Origin: Suipraeoptans intestinalis
Lineage (GTDB): Bacteria; Bacillota; Clostridia; Lachnospirales; Lachnospiraceae
Length of the DNA: 64,000 nucleotides
NCBI RefSeq assembly: GCF_009696485.1
Contig: NZ_VULY01000018.1
Location: forward strand, 569,001 to 633,000
Reading direction: 5' to 3'
Shown: positions 16,493 to 25,564 of the stretch, one piece after another
Layout of the letters: the number at the start of each line of letters is the position of its first letter
How positions within the stretch are numbered: position 1 is the first letter of the stretch
Notes under the pieces: model-generated
Database searches by the model: none
Seen by the model: only the letters and a program-made list of their open reading frames with translations
What the model was told of the DNA's origin: nothing
Made by a program: the position numbers and the translations under genes

Positions 16493-19024
16493 CTATGAGG
16501 AACAAACTTCACATTCTTCTACTTCCAGACTCTTGGAACGGATATAGTAAAGGGTCTTCACCCCACATTCCCAGGCCAGGATATACAGCTCCAGCACTCT
16601 GCGGAACGTATAATCATTGGTAATATAAAGATTCATACTCTGGGCCTGATCTATGTGCCTTTGCCGTACCCCGCAGGCACGCACCGACCAGGACTGCTGA
16701 ATATAATGTGCGTTTTTGTAGTACCAGAAGGTGTCCTCTGAAAGCTCCGGCGCCACTCTTGGCATCAGCCCGTTCTTTTTCTCTTCCAGAAAATACCGGT
16801 TCATAATAGGATCCAGCCCTGCCGTCGTCCCGGCGATGATGCTGGTGCTGCTGGTAGGCGCAACAGCAAGGAGATAGCCGTTTCTTAATCCCTGCTCCTT
16901 CACTTCCTTCTGCAGGTTTTCCCAGCGCCCTTCCGTCAGATCCCGCTGTGTGAAATACTCGCCCGTCTGCCAGTCGCTTCCCTCGAAATAGCCGTAGCTT
17001 CCTTTCTCCGCCGCGATCCGGCTGCTTGCCTGTATCGCTGCATAATGAATGTTTTCAAACACTTTTTCTACGTACTGCAGATGCTCTTCGCTTTCCCACA
17101 TGATACCTTTTTTCGCCAGCATATGGTGATATCCGCTGACTCCCAAACCAATGGGACGATACTTTTCATTGTTGACCTTTGCATAAGGTACCGGGAAGAA
17201 ATTCAGATCGATCACATTGTCCAGTGCTCTGACTGCACTTTCTGTGACAAACTCCACCTCTTTTTCATCTTCCATGTCCAGATTGCCCAAAGACAGACTT
17301 GCCAGATTGCACACCACAAATTCTCCCGGTCTGGTGACAGTCACCACCACCGTTTCTCCGTCCACCGTTTCGATCCTTTGCTCCGTCTGCTGTATGGCGC
17401 TCATATTTTGTGCGATCTCCGTGCAGAGGTTGCTGCAGTAGATCATCCCCTTGTGCCGGTTGGGATTGGTCCTGTTTACGATATCCCGGTTAAAGGTAAA
17501 CGGCGTTCCTGTCTCCACGGCGCTTTTAATGATCAGACGGATGATTTCCTTGATGGGGATGACCCTTTTGGAAATCCGGCTGTCCTGAATGCAGTCCCGG
17601 TATTTTTCTTCCCACTCGTTTCCGTAGCAGTCTTCCAGACAATATCCTTTTATCGTCAGCACTTCATGGGGGCACAGCAAATACCAGTCGCCTTCTATAT
17701 TGTCCCTCGCCTGCTGCCAGAAATAATCCGGATAGCAGACCGCAGGAAATACATCGTGCGCCTTCATACGGTCATCTCCGTTGTTGGTACGGAGATTCAG
17801 GAATTCGGGGAGATCCTTGTGCCAGGCATCCAGATACACTGCCACTGCCCCCTGACGCATCCCCAGCTGGTCTACCGCTACTGCCGTATCATTGGCCAGG
17901 CGGATCCAGCGGATCACGCCGCCTGCCGCCCCTTCAAATCCCCGGATGGCGCTGCCGCTGGCACGGACTTTTCCAAAATACATGCCCATGCCTCCCCCGA
18001 ATTTGCTTACTTTGGCAAAATTGTCAATGCTCCTGTAGATCCCGTCCAGACTGTCCGGCACGGTATCTATAAAGCAGGAGGACAACTGGTGATACGGTTT
18101 TCTTGCATTGGAAAGCGTCGGGGTGGCCATCGTCACCTGCAGCAGACTGAGCATATCATAAAACCGTCTGACCCAGCTGCTTCTTTGCTTTTCTTCTTTC
18201 ATGGCAAGATGCATGGCGATTCCCATAAACATTTCCTGCGGAGATTCCATGGGAACTCCCTTTCCGGTACGGATCACATAACGGGAAAGCAAAAGTTCCA
18301 GTCCGGAATAATTCATTTTCTGATTCCGGGAATCCTCCAGCCAGGCTTCAAACTCCTGAATCTCCTCTCTGCTGTAGGCTTTCAGGATATAATCTCCATA
18401 AAGCCCTTCTTCCGTCAGATAGAGGATTTTTTCGTAGAAATTCTGAATATGGTATTTTTTCATCGTCCTTTCCAGCCCATGATGGAACTCTACCAGCCGA
18501 AGCCTTGCCGCTATCATCTCCCATCTGGGAGCCTCCTGGGTCGTCAGCTCCACCGCAGCCTTGATCAGCATGGTCAGCTTTTCCTCTTCGGAGGTGTCCG
18601 GCTTGCTGAAGGTATAAAACTTTCCATGCAAATGTTCCAGATCATACTCTTCTTCCACAAAATCCTTCTGGATCCGGGACAGGGCTTTCACCAGATCCGG
18701 CCGATTCGGAAACTGCACCTCAAACTTCTGCCTTGTCTTCCGTTTCTTTGTCCTTTCCTCCCGGTAAAGGATATAGCTTTTCATCTCCTTGTAGTAATTC
18801 CCCTCCATCAGGGTCTGCTCTACATAATCCTGTATTTCTTCTACAGACACATACTCTCCTGCGCCCGCTTTTTCTCTGATCTTTCTCTCCACTCCCTGAA
18901 GCAGCTGTTCTCCCTCTTCTGCAGACAAAACTCCGCCCACACTGTGAAAAGCCAGGGCCATGGCGCGCTTGATCTTGGCGGCACAATACTCCTCCTGGTT
19001 TCCGTTTCTCTTCCCGATGATCAT
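16493..19024 (-). CDS. nrdA: Ribonucleotide reductase class Ia, alpha (catalytic) subunit
   Basis: The 843-residue protein reduces ribonucleoside diphosphates. An ATP-cone allosteric domain occupies residues 1-95 (MIIGKRNGNQEEY...). The catalytic (alpha/beta)10 barrel follows with SSCFIDTVPDS near 315, the NLCTEIAQN cysteine near 540 and the active-site region. The C-terminal redox pair is CEVC. The ATG at 19022-19024 is preferred because GGAGG stands 6 bases before it; an ATG four codons upstream is part of that site. Two NrdR boxes cover the promoter. Confidence 0.94.
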   Translation of the reverse strand: MIIGKRNGNQEEYCAAKIKRAMALAFHSVGGVLSAEEGEQLLQGVERKIREKAGAGEYVSVEEIQDYVEQTLMEGNYYKEMKSYILYREERTKKRKTRQKFEVQFPNRPDLVKALSRIQKDFVEEEYDLEHLHGKFYTFSKPDTSEEEKLTMLIKAAVELTTQEAPRWEMIAARLRLVEFHHGLERTMKKYHIQNFYEKILYLTEEGLYGDYILKAYSREEIQEFEAWLEDSRNQKMNYSGLELLLSRYVIRTGKGVPMESPQEMFMGIAMHLAMKEEKQRSSWVRRFYDMLSLLQVTMATPTLSNARKPYHQLSSCFIDTVPDSLDGIYRSIDNFAKVSKFGGGMGMYFGKVRASGSAIRGFEGAAGGVIRWIRLANDTAVAVDQLGMRQGAVAVYLDAWHKDLPEFLNLRTNNGDDRMKAHDVFPAVCYPDYFWQQARDNIEGDWYLLCPHEVLTIKGYCLEDCYGNEWEEKYRDCIQDSRISKRVIPIKEIIRLIIKSAVETGTPFTFNRDIVNRTNPNRHKGMIYCSNLCTEIAQNMSAIQQTEQRIETVDGETVVVTVTRPGEFVVCNLASLSLGNLDMEDEKEVEFVTESAVRALDNVIDLNFFPVPYAKVNNEKYRPIGLGVSGYHHMLAKKGIMWESEEHLQYVEKVFENIHYAAIQASSRIAAEKGSYGYFEGSDWQTGEYFTQRDLTEGRWENLQKEVKEQGLRNGYLLAVAPTSSTSIIAGTTAGLDPIMNRYFLEEKKNGLMPRVAPELSEDTFWYYKNAHYIQQSWSVRACGVRQRHIDQAQSMNLYITNDYTFRRVLELYILAWECGVKTLYYIRSKSLEVEECEVCSS

Positions 19025-19042
19025 AATTTCCTCCACCCATAT

Positions 19043-19089
19043 CTACTATTTATTGTTTTGCCTGTACATGATAGCACAATATATGGTTT
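19043..19089 (-). promoter_or_regulatory. Pair of NrdR boxes over the nrdAB promoter
   Basis: Box 1 AAACCATATATTGTGC (19074-19089) and box 2 AAACAATAAATAGTAG (19043-19058) match the NrdR consensus (aCACtATATaTaGTGt) at about 13 and 12 of 16 positions, counting W positions as matched. Their 31-bp phasing, three helical turns, is the known NrdR geometry. Box 1 lies in the -35/-10 spacer. NrdR is the ATP/dATP-sensing repressor of RNR genes; its own gene is not in the window. Confidence 0.8.
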
Positions 19090-19096
19090 GTTTCAA
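19068..19096 (-). promoter_or_regulatory. Promoter of nrdAB
   Basis: TTGAAA (19091-19096) and TATCAT (19068-19073) are separated by 17 bases, with the first NrdR box between them. Confidence 0.75.
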
Positions 19097-19421
19097 CTGA
19101 TTTTCATATTGGTTCCTATTCTTAATATCTTTCTCGTTGAATAGCCGTAAACTTATGGATTTCGCGGGAATCAGCTTGTCCATTTCATCTTTATATAAAT
19201 GCCAATCGATAAAATTTTCTCATCTGCCCCCGACTTTCGTTGCAAAAAAAAGAGAAGCAGGGAATCGCTCCACTTTATTCGTTGTGAAAGGCGCTGTCAA
19301 CGACAAAAGGACCTAAACACGGATGTTTAAGTCCTCTTTGAAGTCTTTTGATTTACCGGTTTCATTTCGGCTTCAGATTTGATGTGTATACAGAAGCCTT
19401 CTCCCGGCCGCCTTGAAACTC
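19097..19421. other. Intergenic stretch with one terminator
   Basis: Apart from the hairpin at 19308-19335, no gene, RNA or repeat was recognised here. The 19140-19300 part has no coding potential I would trust. Confidence 0.5.
19308..19335 (-). terminator. Terminator of the paaK-iorAB operon
   Basis: AGGACCTAAACA (19308-19319) pairs with TGTTTAAGTCCT (19324-19335) around a 4-base loop. On the minus strand it is followed by TTTTGTC. It lies about 87 bases past the last gene of the operon. Confidence 0.7.
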
Positions 19422-19862
19422 CTACTGATTTGCCTTGTAGGCTTCCCCTGCCTGATAGACGGTAAATCCTCCCTCCTGCAGCACAGACACCGCTTTTTGC
19501 GGGTGGTCACTCTTTATCACAGCCGCCGCATCTCCGCCATTTGCGAAAGCATACATGTATTCAATATTGATCTGATTGTCCACCAGTCTGTGAATCGCCT
19601 TTGCCAGAGAGCCTGTCGCATGAGGTACACGAAGTGCCACCACTTCTGTAAGCATGGAGGTGATCCCTGCTTCTTTCAGCGCCTTTTTCCCTGTCTCCGG
19701 ATCTGATACAATCATGCGGAGCATCCCGTAATCCTCCGTATCCGCCAGACTGAGCGCCACAATATTGACCTGGTGCTTTGCCAGGATATCCAGTACCTCT
19801 TCCAGTCTTCCTTCTCTGTTTTCCAGGAACACCGACAACTGCTTTACCAAACTGTTTTCCAT
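19422..19862 (-). CDS. Tandem ACT-domain protein, last gene of the aryl-acid operon
   Basis: This 145-residue protein is two ACT domains in a row. The first starts KQLSVFLENREGRLEEVLDI (residues 6-25) and the second VVALRVPHATGSLAKAIHRL near 75. ACT pairs bind amino acids and act as allosteric sensors. The start MENSLVKQL has AGGAGG 6 bases before it. The protein is a paralogue of that at 21250-21663, and each follows a different gene of the operon. A role in sensing aromatic amino acids or aryl acids is plausible from context but unproven. Confidence 0.88.
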   Translation of the reverse strand: MENSLVKQLSVFLENREGRLEEVLDILAKHQVNIVALSLADTEDYGMLRMIVSDPETGKKALKEAGITSMLTEVVALRVPHATGSLAKAIHRLVDNQINIEYMYAFANGGDAAAVIKSDHPQKAVSVLQEGGFTVYQAGEAYKANQ

Positions 19863-19914
19863 CCTCTGCCTCCTTCCTGTCACTTCTGCATGACATTCCT
19901 TTGGGCACCGCCCC

Positions 19915-21246
19915 TTAAAGATTTCGGTTGTCAATGACTCTTTTCGCTTTTCCCTCGCTTCTCTGGATCGTTCTGGGCTCTACCAGTCTGACACGGACAG
20001 ATACGCCCAGCGCCTGCTTCAGCACGGCTCCCACCTTTTGTTTCAGCGCATCCAGCTTCCGGATCTCATCTGAAAAATAGGCTTCATCCACTTCCACCAT
20101 AACCGTCAGCACATCCAGATTGTTTTCCCGGTCTACGATCATCAGATAGTGGGGCGCCACTCCGCTTCCAATGGACAAAAGCGCCGTTTCCACCTGGGTC
20201 GGGAAGACATTGACTCCCCGGATCACTTTCATATCGTCTGTTCTTCCGGTAAATTTCTGGATCCTGGGAAGGGTTCTTCCGCACTCGCAGGCCTCCCGAT
20301 GAATACTGGTCAGATCCTTTGTCCGATAACGAAGAAGCGGCATTCCCTCCTTCGCCAGCGTTGTAAATACCAGTTCCCCTGTTTCTTTGTCTCTACAGGG
20401 AGTATGATCGACAGGGTTTAGCACCTCCGGATAGAAGTAGTCTTCATAGACATGAAGTCCCTTATGATGGATACAGTCCATTGCCACGCCCGGTCCGGTG
20501 ATCTCGCATAATCCGTAAATATCAAAACAGTTGACTCCCAGCATTTCCTCGATGGTATGGCGCATTTCCTCCGTCCAGGGTTCTGCGCCGTTGATCCCTA
20601 CTTTCAGCTTCAGCCGATCCTGCAGACCTGCCTCCCGGATGGCCTCTGCCAGATACAGCGCGTAAGAAGGCGTACAGGCAAACGCTGTTGCCCCAAAATC
20701 TTCCATGCACATCATCTGCCTCTGGGTGTTCCCCGAAGACATGGGAATCGCCATGGCGCCCAGCGCCCTCGCTCCCATATCCAGACCGATCCCTCCTGTA
20801 AACAATCCGTATCCATAGCAGATATGGATCCGATCCTCCCGGGTCAGCCCTGCCATGGTCAAAGCTCTTGCCACACATTCTCCCCAGACATCCACGTCCT
20901 TTTGTGTATAAGAGGCCAGGGTCAGCTTGCCTGTCGTACCGGAAGTTCCCTGCACCCGGACGATCTCGTTTTGCGGAACCGCCAGAAGTCCGAAGGGATA
21001 CTGATCTCTTAGATCCTCCTTGGTAGTAAACGGCAGCTTGCCGATATCTTCGATTCCCTTGATATCCCCCGGCTCTACTCCCATATCCTGCATCTTTTTG
21101 CGGTAGAACGCCACATTCTTATAGACTCTTTCTACCTGATTGATGAGCCTTTCGCTTTGCAGCTTTCTCATCTGTTCCGGATCCATGCACTCGATCTCAG
21201 GTGTACGGATCCGCTCTGTCCACTGTTCCAAACTTACCTTCGCCAT
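19915..21246 (-). CDS. Phenylacetate-CoA ligase family enzyme (PaaK-like), copy 2
   Basis: PaaK enzymes are AMP-forming ligases joining aryl acids to CoA. The 443-residue chain shows the P-loop VQGTSGTTGKLTLASY (residues 100-115), the adenylate motif YGLCEITGPG near 245, LLRYRTKDL near 310 with CECGRTLPRI, and the C-terminal EGKAKRVID lysine. It sits between two ACT genes and downstream of iorAB. In this setting it probably handles phenyl-, hydroxyphenyl- or indoleacetyl-CoA made by IorAB. The direction (activation, or ATP-yielding release) cannot be told from sequence. Confidence 0.9.
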   Translation of the reverse strand: MAKVSLEQWTERIRTPEIECMDPEQMRKLQSERLINQVERVYKNVAFYRKKMQDMGVEPGDIKGIEDIGKLPFTTKEDLRDQYPFGLLAVPQNEIVRVQGTSGTTGKLTLASYTQKDVDVWGECVARALTMAGLTREDRIHICYGYGLFTGGIGLDMGARALGAMAIPMSSGNTQRQMMCMEDFGATAFACTPSYALYLAEAIREAGLQDRLKLKVGINGAEPWTEEMRHTIEEMLGVNCFDIYGLCEITGPGVAMDCIHHKGLHVYEDYFYPEVLNPVDHTPCRDKETGELVFTTLAKEGMPLLRYRTKDLTSIHREACECGRTLPRIQKFTGRTDDMKVIRGVNVFPTQVETALLSIGSGVAPHYLMIVDRENNLDVLTVMVEVDEAYFSDEIRKLDALKQKVGAVLKQALGVSVRVRLVEPRTIQRSEGKAKRVIDNRNL

Positions 21247-21249
21247 GCC

Positions 21250-21663
21250 TTACTCCTGTTCTATGATGTGAATTCCTTTTTCCTTCAAAATTTTCTCCGC
21301 TCTGTCATACTCATCGGTATGGAACACCATGACCGGCGTCTTTCCATCCCGGATCACAAAGGAATAGATATAATTCAGGTTGATCTCATTCTCTGCCAAA
21401 AAAGACAGCATCTCATTCAGATTGCCCTGCCTGTCCACAAGCTCCACTCCGATCACCCGATGGATCCGCACTACAAATCCCTTCTGGGTCAGATAGGCCT
21501 TCGCCTCCTCCGGATGATCCACCACCAGCCTGAGGATGCCAAACTCCGGCGTGTCAAAGCTTGCAACCGCACGAATGTTCACTCCTGCTTCTTTTAACCG
21601 GGACGTAACATCCTTCAGACTTCCCGGCTTGTTTTCCACAAATACCGACAATTGTTTCATCAT
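21250..21663 (-). CDS. Tandem ACT-domain protein, middle of the aryl-acid operon
   Basis: At 137 residues, the protein has two ACT domains: KQLSVFVENKPGSLKDVTSR (residues 3-22) and VIGVELVDRQGNLNEMLSFL from about 70. The YIYSFV segment near 100 resembles YMYAFA of the downstream paralogue. GGAG lies 9 bases before the ATG, and it is only 3 bases from the following paaK. Proteins of this kind often accompany iorAB and paaK genes in Clostridia and archaea and probably sense an aromatic amino acid. Confidence 0.88.
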   Translation of the reverse strand: MMKQLSVFVENKPGSLKDVTSRLKEAGVNIRAVASFDTPEFGILRLVVDHPEEAKAYLTQKGFVVRIHRVIGVELVDRQGNLNEMLSFLAENEINLNYIYSFVIRDGKTPVMVFHTDEYDRAEKILKEKGIHIIEQE

Positions 21664-21684
21664 ATCGGCGCTCTCCTTTCCCTT

Positions 21685-22251
21685 CTACCTTCCGTATCCG
21701 GCTTCAAATGCCTGTTTATTCAGTTCTACCGTTTTAGGCGGAACCGTCTTTTCAATAATATGATACCACTGCTCTTTGGTAAACTCCATCTGTCTTGCCG
21801 CCATTCCCAGTACGATCAGATTAAACACCTTGGGGTTTCCCAGTTTTTTTGCTTCCTCCGTGGCATTGATCCGATACACCCGGTGCTGCTTTTCCAGTTC
21901 CTCTATGATATTTTCCGGGTAGGTCTCTGCTCCGATCAATACCGGCATGGGATCGATCCGCCAGTCATTTACGATCAGCGCCCCGTCTTTTTTCAGGAAA
22001 TGGGAATACCGGAGAGCCTCCATCCGTTCAAAGGCAATGATCACATCTGCCTGTCCTTCCTCTACGATGGGTTCTGCTACTTCTTCCCCATACCGGACAA
22101 AGGTTACCACGCTCCCGCCTCTTTGTGCCATTCCATGCACTTCCGAAAGCTTTACATCATATCCGGCCTCTATGGCAAGTCCTCCCAGGATCCGGCTGGT
22201 TAAAAGCGTGCCCTGGCCTCCTACTCCCACGATCATAATATTTGCTGCCAT
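21685..22251 (-). CDS. iorB: Indolepyruvate:ferredoxin oxidoreductase, beta subunit
   Basis: The 188-residue gamma-type domain carries the GVGGQGTLLTSRILGG motif (residues 8-23) that contacts CoA/ferredoxin-side chemistry in 2-oxoacid oxidoreductases. The start MAANIMIVGVGG overlaps the iorA stop codon as TAATG, so translation is probably coupled. With IorA it converts arylpyruvates to aryl-acetyl-CoA, CO2 and reduced ferredoxin. Confidence 0.94.
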   Translation of the reverse strand: MAANIMIVGVGGQGTLLTSRILGGLAIEAGYDVKLSEVHGMAQRGGSVVTFVRYGEEVAEPIVEEGQADVIIAFERMEALRYSHFLKKDGALIVNDWRIDPMPVLIGAETYPENIIEELEKQHRVYRINATEEAKKLGNPKVFNLIVLGMAARQMEFTKEQWYHIIEKTVPPKTVELNKQAFEAGYGR

Positions 22252-24005
22252 TATCTTCCCCCCTCTTCCGTCAGACGGATCGCCCCAAATTTGCACAGTT
22301 TTTCACAGAGGCTGCATCCGGTACACAGTGTATCGTCGATCTTTACGATTCCTTCTTCATCCTTCGTCATGGCAGGACAGCCCGGTTTCAGGCACATTCC
22401 GCATTTTTTACATTTTTCCCGCTCCACCTCATACAGTGGCTTTTTCCCTTTGATCAGAAGGACGCAGGGGGTTTTTGTAATGATCACGGACACTTCTTCC
22501 CGTTCCACCTCTTCTTTCAGCACCTGCTCCAATCGGTCAATGTCCAGCGCATTGACTTCCGTCACATGACGGACTCCGACCGCCTTGCAAAGCTGTTTCA
22601 GATCTACCGCTTCCGTTTCCTCTCCCTGCAGGGTCTTTCCTGTAGCCGCATGATCCTGATGGCCTGTCATTCCTGTGGTAGAATTGTCCATGATCAGCAC
22701 CGTTCCGGTCGCTTTATTGTATACCATGTTCATCAGGGAATTGATGCCTGTGTGAAGGAAGGTAGAATCCCCGATGGCAGCAACCCAGTGTTTTACGTAG
22801 TCTTTTCCCCTCGCCTTTTCCATTCCGTGTAGGCTGGAAATGCTGGCTCCCATACAAATAGTAGTATCCACCACGCTTAAGGGCGCCACCGCACCCAGTG
22901 TATAGCATCCAATGTCTCCCGCCACATGCAGCTTTAGTTTTTTCACCACATGATACACACTTCTGTGGGGACATCCCGGACATAGGATAGGCGGACGCAT
23001 GGACACTACAGCCGCCTTCTTTTCCTCCCGGGTTTCCTTCAGAATCGCTTTTCTCAGCAGATTGGCGCTGTATTCGCCCTCCACGGTAAAGATCTCTTTT
23101 CCTACTGCCGTGATTCCCCAGGCTCTTATCTGCGTTTCCATCACCGGATCCAATTCTTCCACGATATAAAGTGTTTCTACCTTGGAAGCAAACTCCCGGA
23201 TCAGTTTTTCCGGAAGAGGATTTACCATTCCCAGCTTCAGGACAGAGGCCTGAGGCAGCGCTTCCCTCACATACTGGTAGGGAATTCCGCTGGTAATGAC
23301 TCCGATCCTCCTGTCCCGAAGCTCCATCCGGTTAATGGGCAGTGTATTCGCCGCTTCTGCCAGTTCTGCCATGCTTTTTTCGATTTCCGTATGGCGAAGT
23401 TTGGCATTGCCCGGCATCATCACCGTTTTTCGGATATTTTTCTCATAGGCCTTCCTGGCGGCTTCTTGGGGTTCTTCCAGCTCTACGATCCCCTGGGAAT
23501 GGGCCAGCCTGGTAGTGATCCGGAAAACAAAGGGTCTGTCAAACTGCTCACTTAAAGCAAAAGCCTCCTTCATAAATTCCTTGGCCTCCCTGCTGTCGGA
23601 GGGCTCCAGCACCGGAAGCTTTGCCGCCCGTGCCACCATACGAGTATCCTGCTCATTCTGGGAGCTGTAAAGTCCCGGATCATCCGCCACCACAAAAACC
23701 AGACCTCCATTGACTCCCATATAGGACACCGTGTAAGCCGGATCTGCCGCCACATTAAATCCCACATGCTTCATACAGGCCATGGCTCTGGCTCCCACTA
23801 CAGACGCCCCGATAGCCACCTCTGCCGCCACCTTCTCGTTGGGCGACCATTCGCAGTACAGGCTGTCTTTATATTGTACCAGGTATTCACTGATCTCCGT
23901 ACTGGGAGTTCCCGGGTACGCCGCCGACACTCCCACTCCCGCTTCATAGGCGCCTCTTGCGATCGCCTCGTTTCCCAACATGATCACCTTCGTATTCTCC
24001 GCCAT
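22251..24005 (-). CDS. iorA: Indolepyruvate:ferredoxin oxidoreductase, alpha subunit
   Basis: The 584-residue subunit binds thiamine diphosphate and two [4Fe-4S] clusters. The pyrimidine-side domain opens with EAIARGAYEAGVGVSAAYPGTPSTEI, in two parts at about 12-37. The TPP-binding region has GCYTLGAVAPLS and MGASISSLHG near 380, followed by GDSTFLHTGINSL. The C-terminus is a bacterial ferredoxin domain, CKKCGMCLKPGCP and CTGCSLCEKLC. MAENTKV is chosen as start because AGGATGG lies just before it. It follows the upstream paaK directly. Substrates in the family are indolepyruvate, phenylpyruvate and hydroxyphenylpyruvate. Confidence 0.95.
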   Translation of the reverse strand: MAENTKVIMLGNEAIARGAYEAGVGVSAAYPGTPSTEISEYLVQYKDSLYCEWSPNEKVAAEVAIGASVVGARAMACMKHVGFNVAADPAYTVSYMGVNGGLVFVVADDPGLYSSQNEQDTRMVARAAKLPVLEPSDSREAKEFMKEAFALSEQFDRPFVFRITTRLAHSQGIVELEEPQEAARKAYEKNIRKTVMMPGNAKLRHTEIEKSMAELAEAANTLPINRMELRDRRIGVITSGIPYQYVREALPQASVLKLGMVNPLPEKLIREFASKVETLYIVEELDPVMETQIRAWGITAVGKEIFTVEGEYSANLLRKAILKETREEKKAAVVSMRPPILCPGCPHRSVYHVVKKLKLHVAGDIGCYTLGAVAPLSVVDTTICMGASISSLHGMEKARGKDYVKHWVAAIGDSTFLHTGINSLMNMVYNKATGTVLIMDNSTTGMTGHQDHAATGKTLQGEETEAVDLKQLCKAVGVRHVTEVNALDIDRLEQVLKEEVEREEVSVIITKTPCVLLIKGKKPLYEVEREKCKKCGMCLKPGCPAMTKDEEGIVKIDDTLCTGCSLCEKLCKFGAIRLTEEGGR

Positions 24006-24006
24006 T

Positions 24007-25317
24007 TTATAACCCATCCTTTCGTAAATCCGTGACTCTCTTCGCCTTGCCCTCAAATCTCTGCAGGGAGTAGGGCGCCACCAGCTTGATCTGTGTTGCC
24101 AGTCCCAACTGGGCCTTCAGTCCTTTTTTGATCCTCTGTTCCAGCTCGCTTAACTTTCCGTAGCTGTCCAAAAGCCTGTCATCCACCAGTTCCACCCGTA
24201 TGCTCATCACATCCAGACGGTTCTTTCTTTCCACCACGATCTCGTAGTGTGGGCCGATCTCCGGAATCTGGAACAGTACCTCTTCTATTTGGGTGGGGAA
24301 AACATTGACTCCCCGGATCACCAGCATATCGTCTGCACGTCCGGACAGATTTTCCATCCTGACGGTTGTTCTTCCACATTTACACGGCTCATAAAACAGC
24401 CGGGTCAGATCTCCTGTGCGGTACCGGATCAGCGGAAGCGCCTCTTTTCCCAGACAGGTCACCACCAGCTCTCCTTCTTCTCCCGGAGGCAGGACCTCTC
24501 CCGTTTTCGGATCGATGATCTCCGGAATAAACCAGTCCTCGTTGATATGCATTCCGCAAAGCTCCTCACATTCTCCGGCCACTCCCGGTCCGCAAAGCTC
24601 GCTCATTCCATAATTCTGTGTGCAAAGAAAGCTCTCTCCCCACACCCTGTGCATCTCGTCCCGCATAGGCTCCGTCATTCCTTCGCCTCCAAAAAGCCCG
24701 ATGCGTACCTTTAAGTCTTTCTCCGGATCCATCCCGTTCGCCCGAATTTCTTCTCCCAGATGCAGCGCATAGGAGGGGGTCGCCACCAGAAGCGTCGTCC
24801 CCATATCCTGCATAAACATAATCTGTTTTTTCGTATTCCCGGAAGACATGGGGATCACCGTCGCCCCAATGGTCTCCAGCCCTCCATGCAGTCCCAGCGC
24901 CCCGGTAAAAGTCCCGTAACCAAAGGCGATCTGTGCCACATCCTCTGAGGTCGCTCCTCCCATGCATGCGATCCTAGCCACGTTGTTCAGCCAAATGTCC
25001 AGATCCTTCTTCGTGTATCCCACCACCGTAGGCTTTCCTGTCGTTCCTGAGCTTGCATGGAATCGCACCATTTCTTTCGGCGTAACGGCAAACAGTCCCA
25101 GGGGGTAGTGTTCTCTGAAATCCGCTTTATAAGTAAAGGGCAGCCGGCTGAGATCCTTCAGACTTTTGATATCTTCCGGGCTGACGCCTGCCTCCTGCAT
25201 TTTTTTCCGGTAAGGCTGTACTTTCTCATAAATATATGCCACCGTTTCCTTCAGTCGCTGTTCCTGGATCGCTTCCAGTTCGTTTCTTGGCATACACTCT
25301 TCTTTCGCCCAAATCAT
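24007..25317 (-). CDS. Phenylacetate-CoA ligase family enzyme (PaaK-like), copy 1
   Basis: First gene of the operon, 436 residues, AMP-forming. Motifs are HASSGTTGKPTVVGYT (residues 87-102), FGGEGMTEPMRDE near 215, NYGMSELCGPG near 240, LIRYRTGDLTRL with CKCGRTTVRM, and FEGKAKRVTDL near the end. GGGAGG lies 9 bases before the ATG. It is a paralogue of the ligase at 19915-21246 in the same operon, so the two probably differ in aryl acid preference or in direction (inference). Confidence 0.92.
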   Translation of the reverse strand: MIWAKEECMPRNELEAIQEQRLKETVAYIYEKVQPYRKKMQEAGVSPEDIKSLKDLSRLPFTYKADFREHYPLGLFAVTPKEMVRFHASSGTTGKPTVVGYTKKDLDIWLNNVARIACMGGATSEDVAQIAFGYGTFTGALGLHGGLETIGATVIPMSSGNTKKQIMFMQDMGTTLLVATPSYALHLGEEIRANGMDPEKDLKVRIGLFGGEGMTEPMRDEMHRVWGESFLCTQNYGMSELCGPGVAGECEELCGMHINEDWFIPEIIDPKTGEVLPPGEEGELVVTCLGKEALPLIRYRTGDLTRLFYEPCKCGRTTVRMENLSGRADDMLVIRGVNVFPTQIEEVLFQIPEIGPHYEIVVERKNRLDVMSIRVELVDDRLLDSYGKLSELEQRIKKGLKAQLGLATQIKLVAPYSLQRFEGKAKRVTDLRKDGL

Positions 25318-25374
25318 AGCCTTTTCCTCCCTTTATCTTTCTTGTTCTTTCAGATGTTTCTGCTGATGCCTACT

Positions 25375-25403
25375 AGTATAGCACAATACTTTTTCGGTTT
25401 AAA
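25375..25403 (-). promoter_or_regulatory. Promoter of the paaK-iorAB operon
   Basis: TTTAAA and TATACT are separated by 17 bases on the minus strand, about 60 bases before the first paaK start. Confidence 0.65.
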
Positions 25404-25483
25404 GCATTAATTTGCGAAATACTGCATGAATTTTTCCCTCAAATTTCCCCCGAAAAAAATAAAATGTTACAAGAAGTAAACAG

Positions 25484-25506
25484 GAGGAAGTGAATCCACT
25501 TCCTCC
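25484..25506 (-). terminator. Hairpin downstream of metY
   Basis: GGAGGAAGTG and CACTTCCTCC form a near-perfect 10-bp stem with a 3-4 base loop. No long U-run follows, so it may be a weak terminator or an RNA-end stabiliser for metY, which ends 160 bases earlier. Confidence 0.45.
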
Positions 25507-25564
25507 CGCCTGACAACCCGGCTGCATCTGCTTTTCTCCCGAAGAAAAAAGCGCTTTCCGGACA

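Noticed and set aside
17045-19144. Long plus-strand open frame (699 codons) opposite nrdA
   Set aside because: It is the antisense shadow of a certain gene. It lacks a ribosome site, and the translation is low-complexity without any domain. Other long antisense frames (3847-5703, 2167-3399, 12235-13320) fail for the same reasons.
19930-21250. paaK as part of an aerobic phenylacetate catabolic pathway
   Set aside because: No paaABCDE epoxidase or ring-cleavage genes are present. The neighbours are ferredoxin-dependent anaerobic enzymes.
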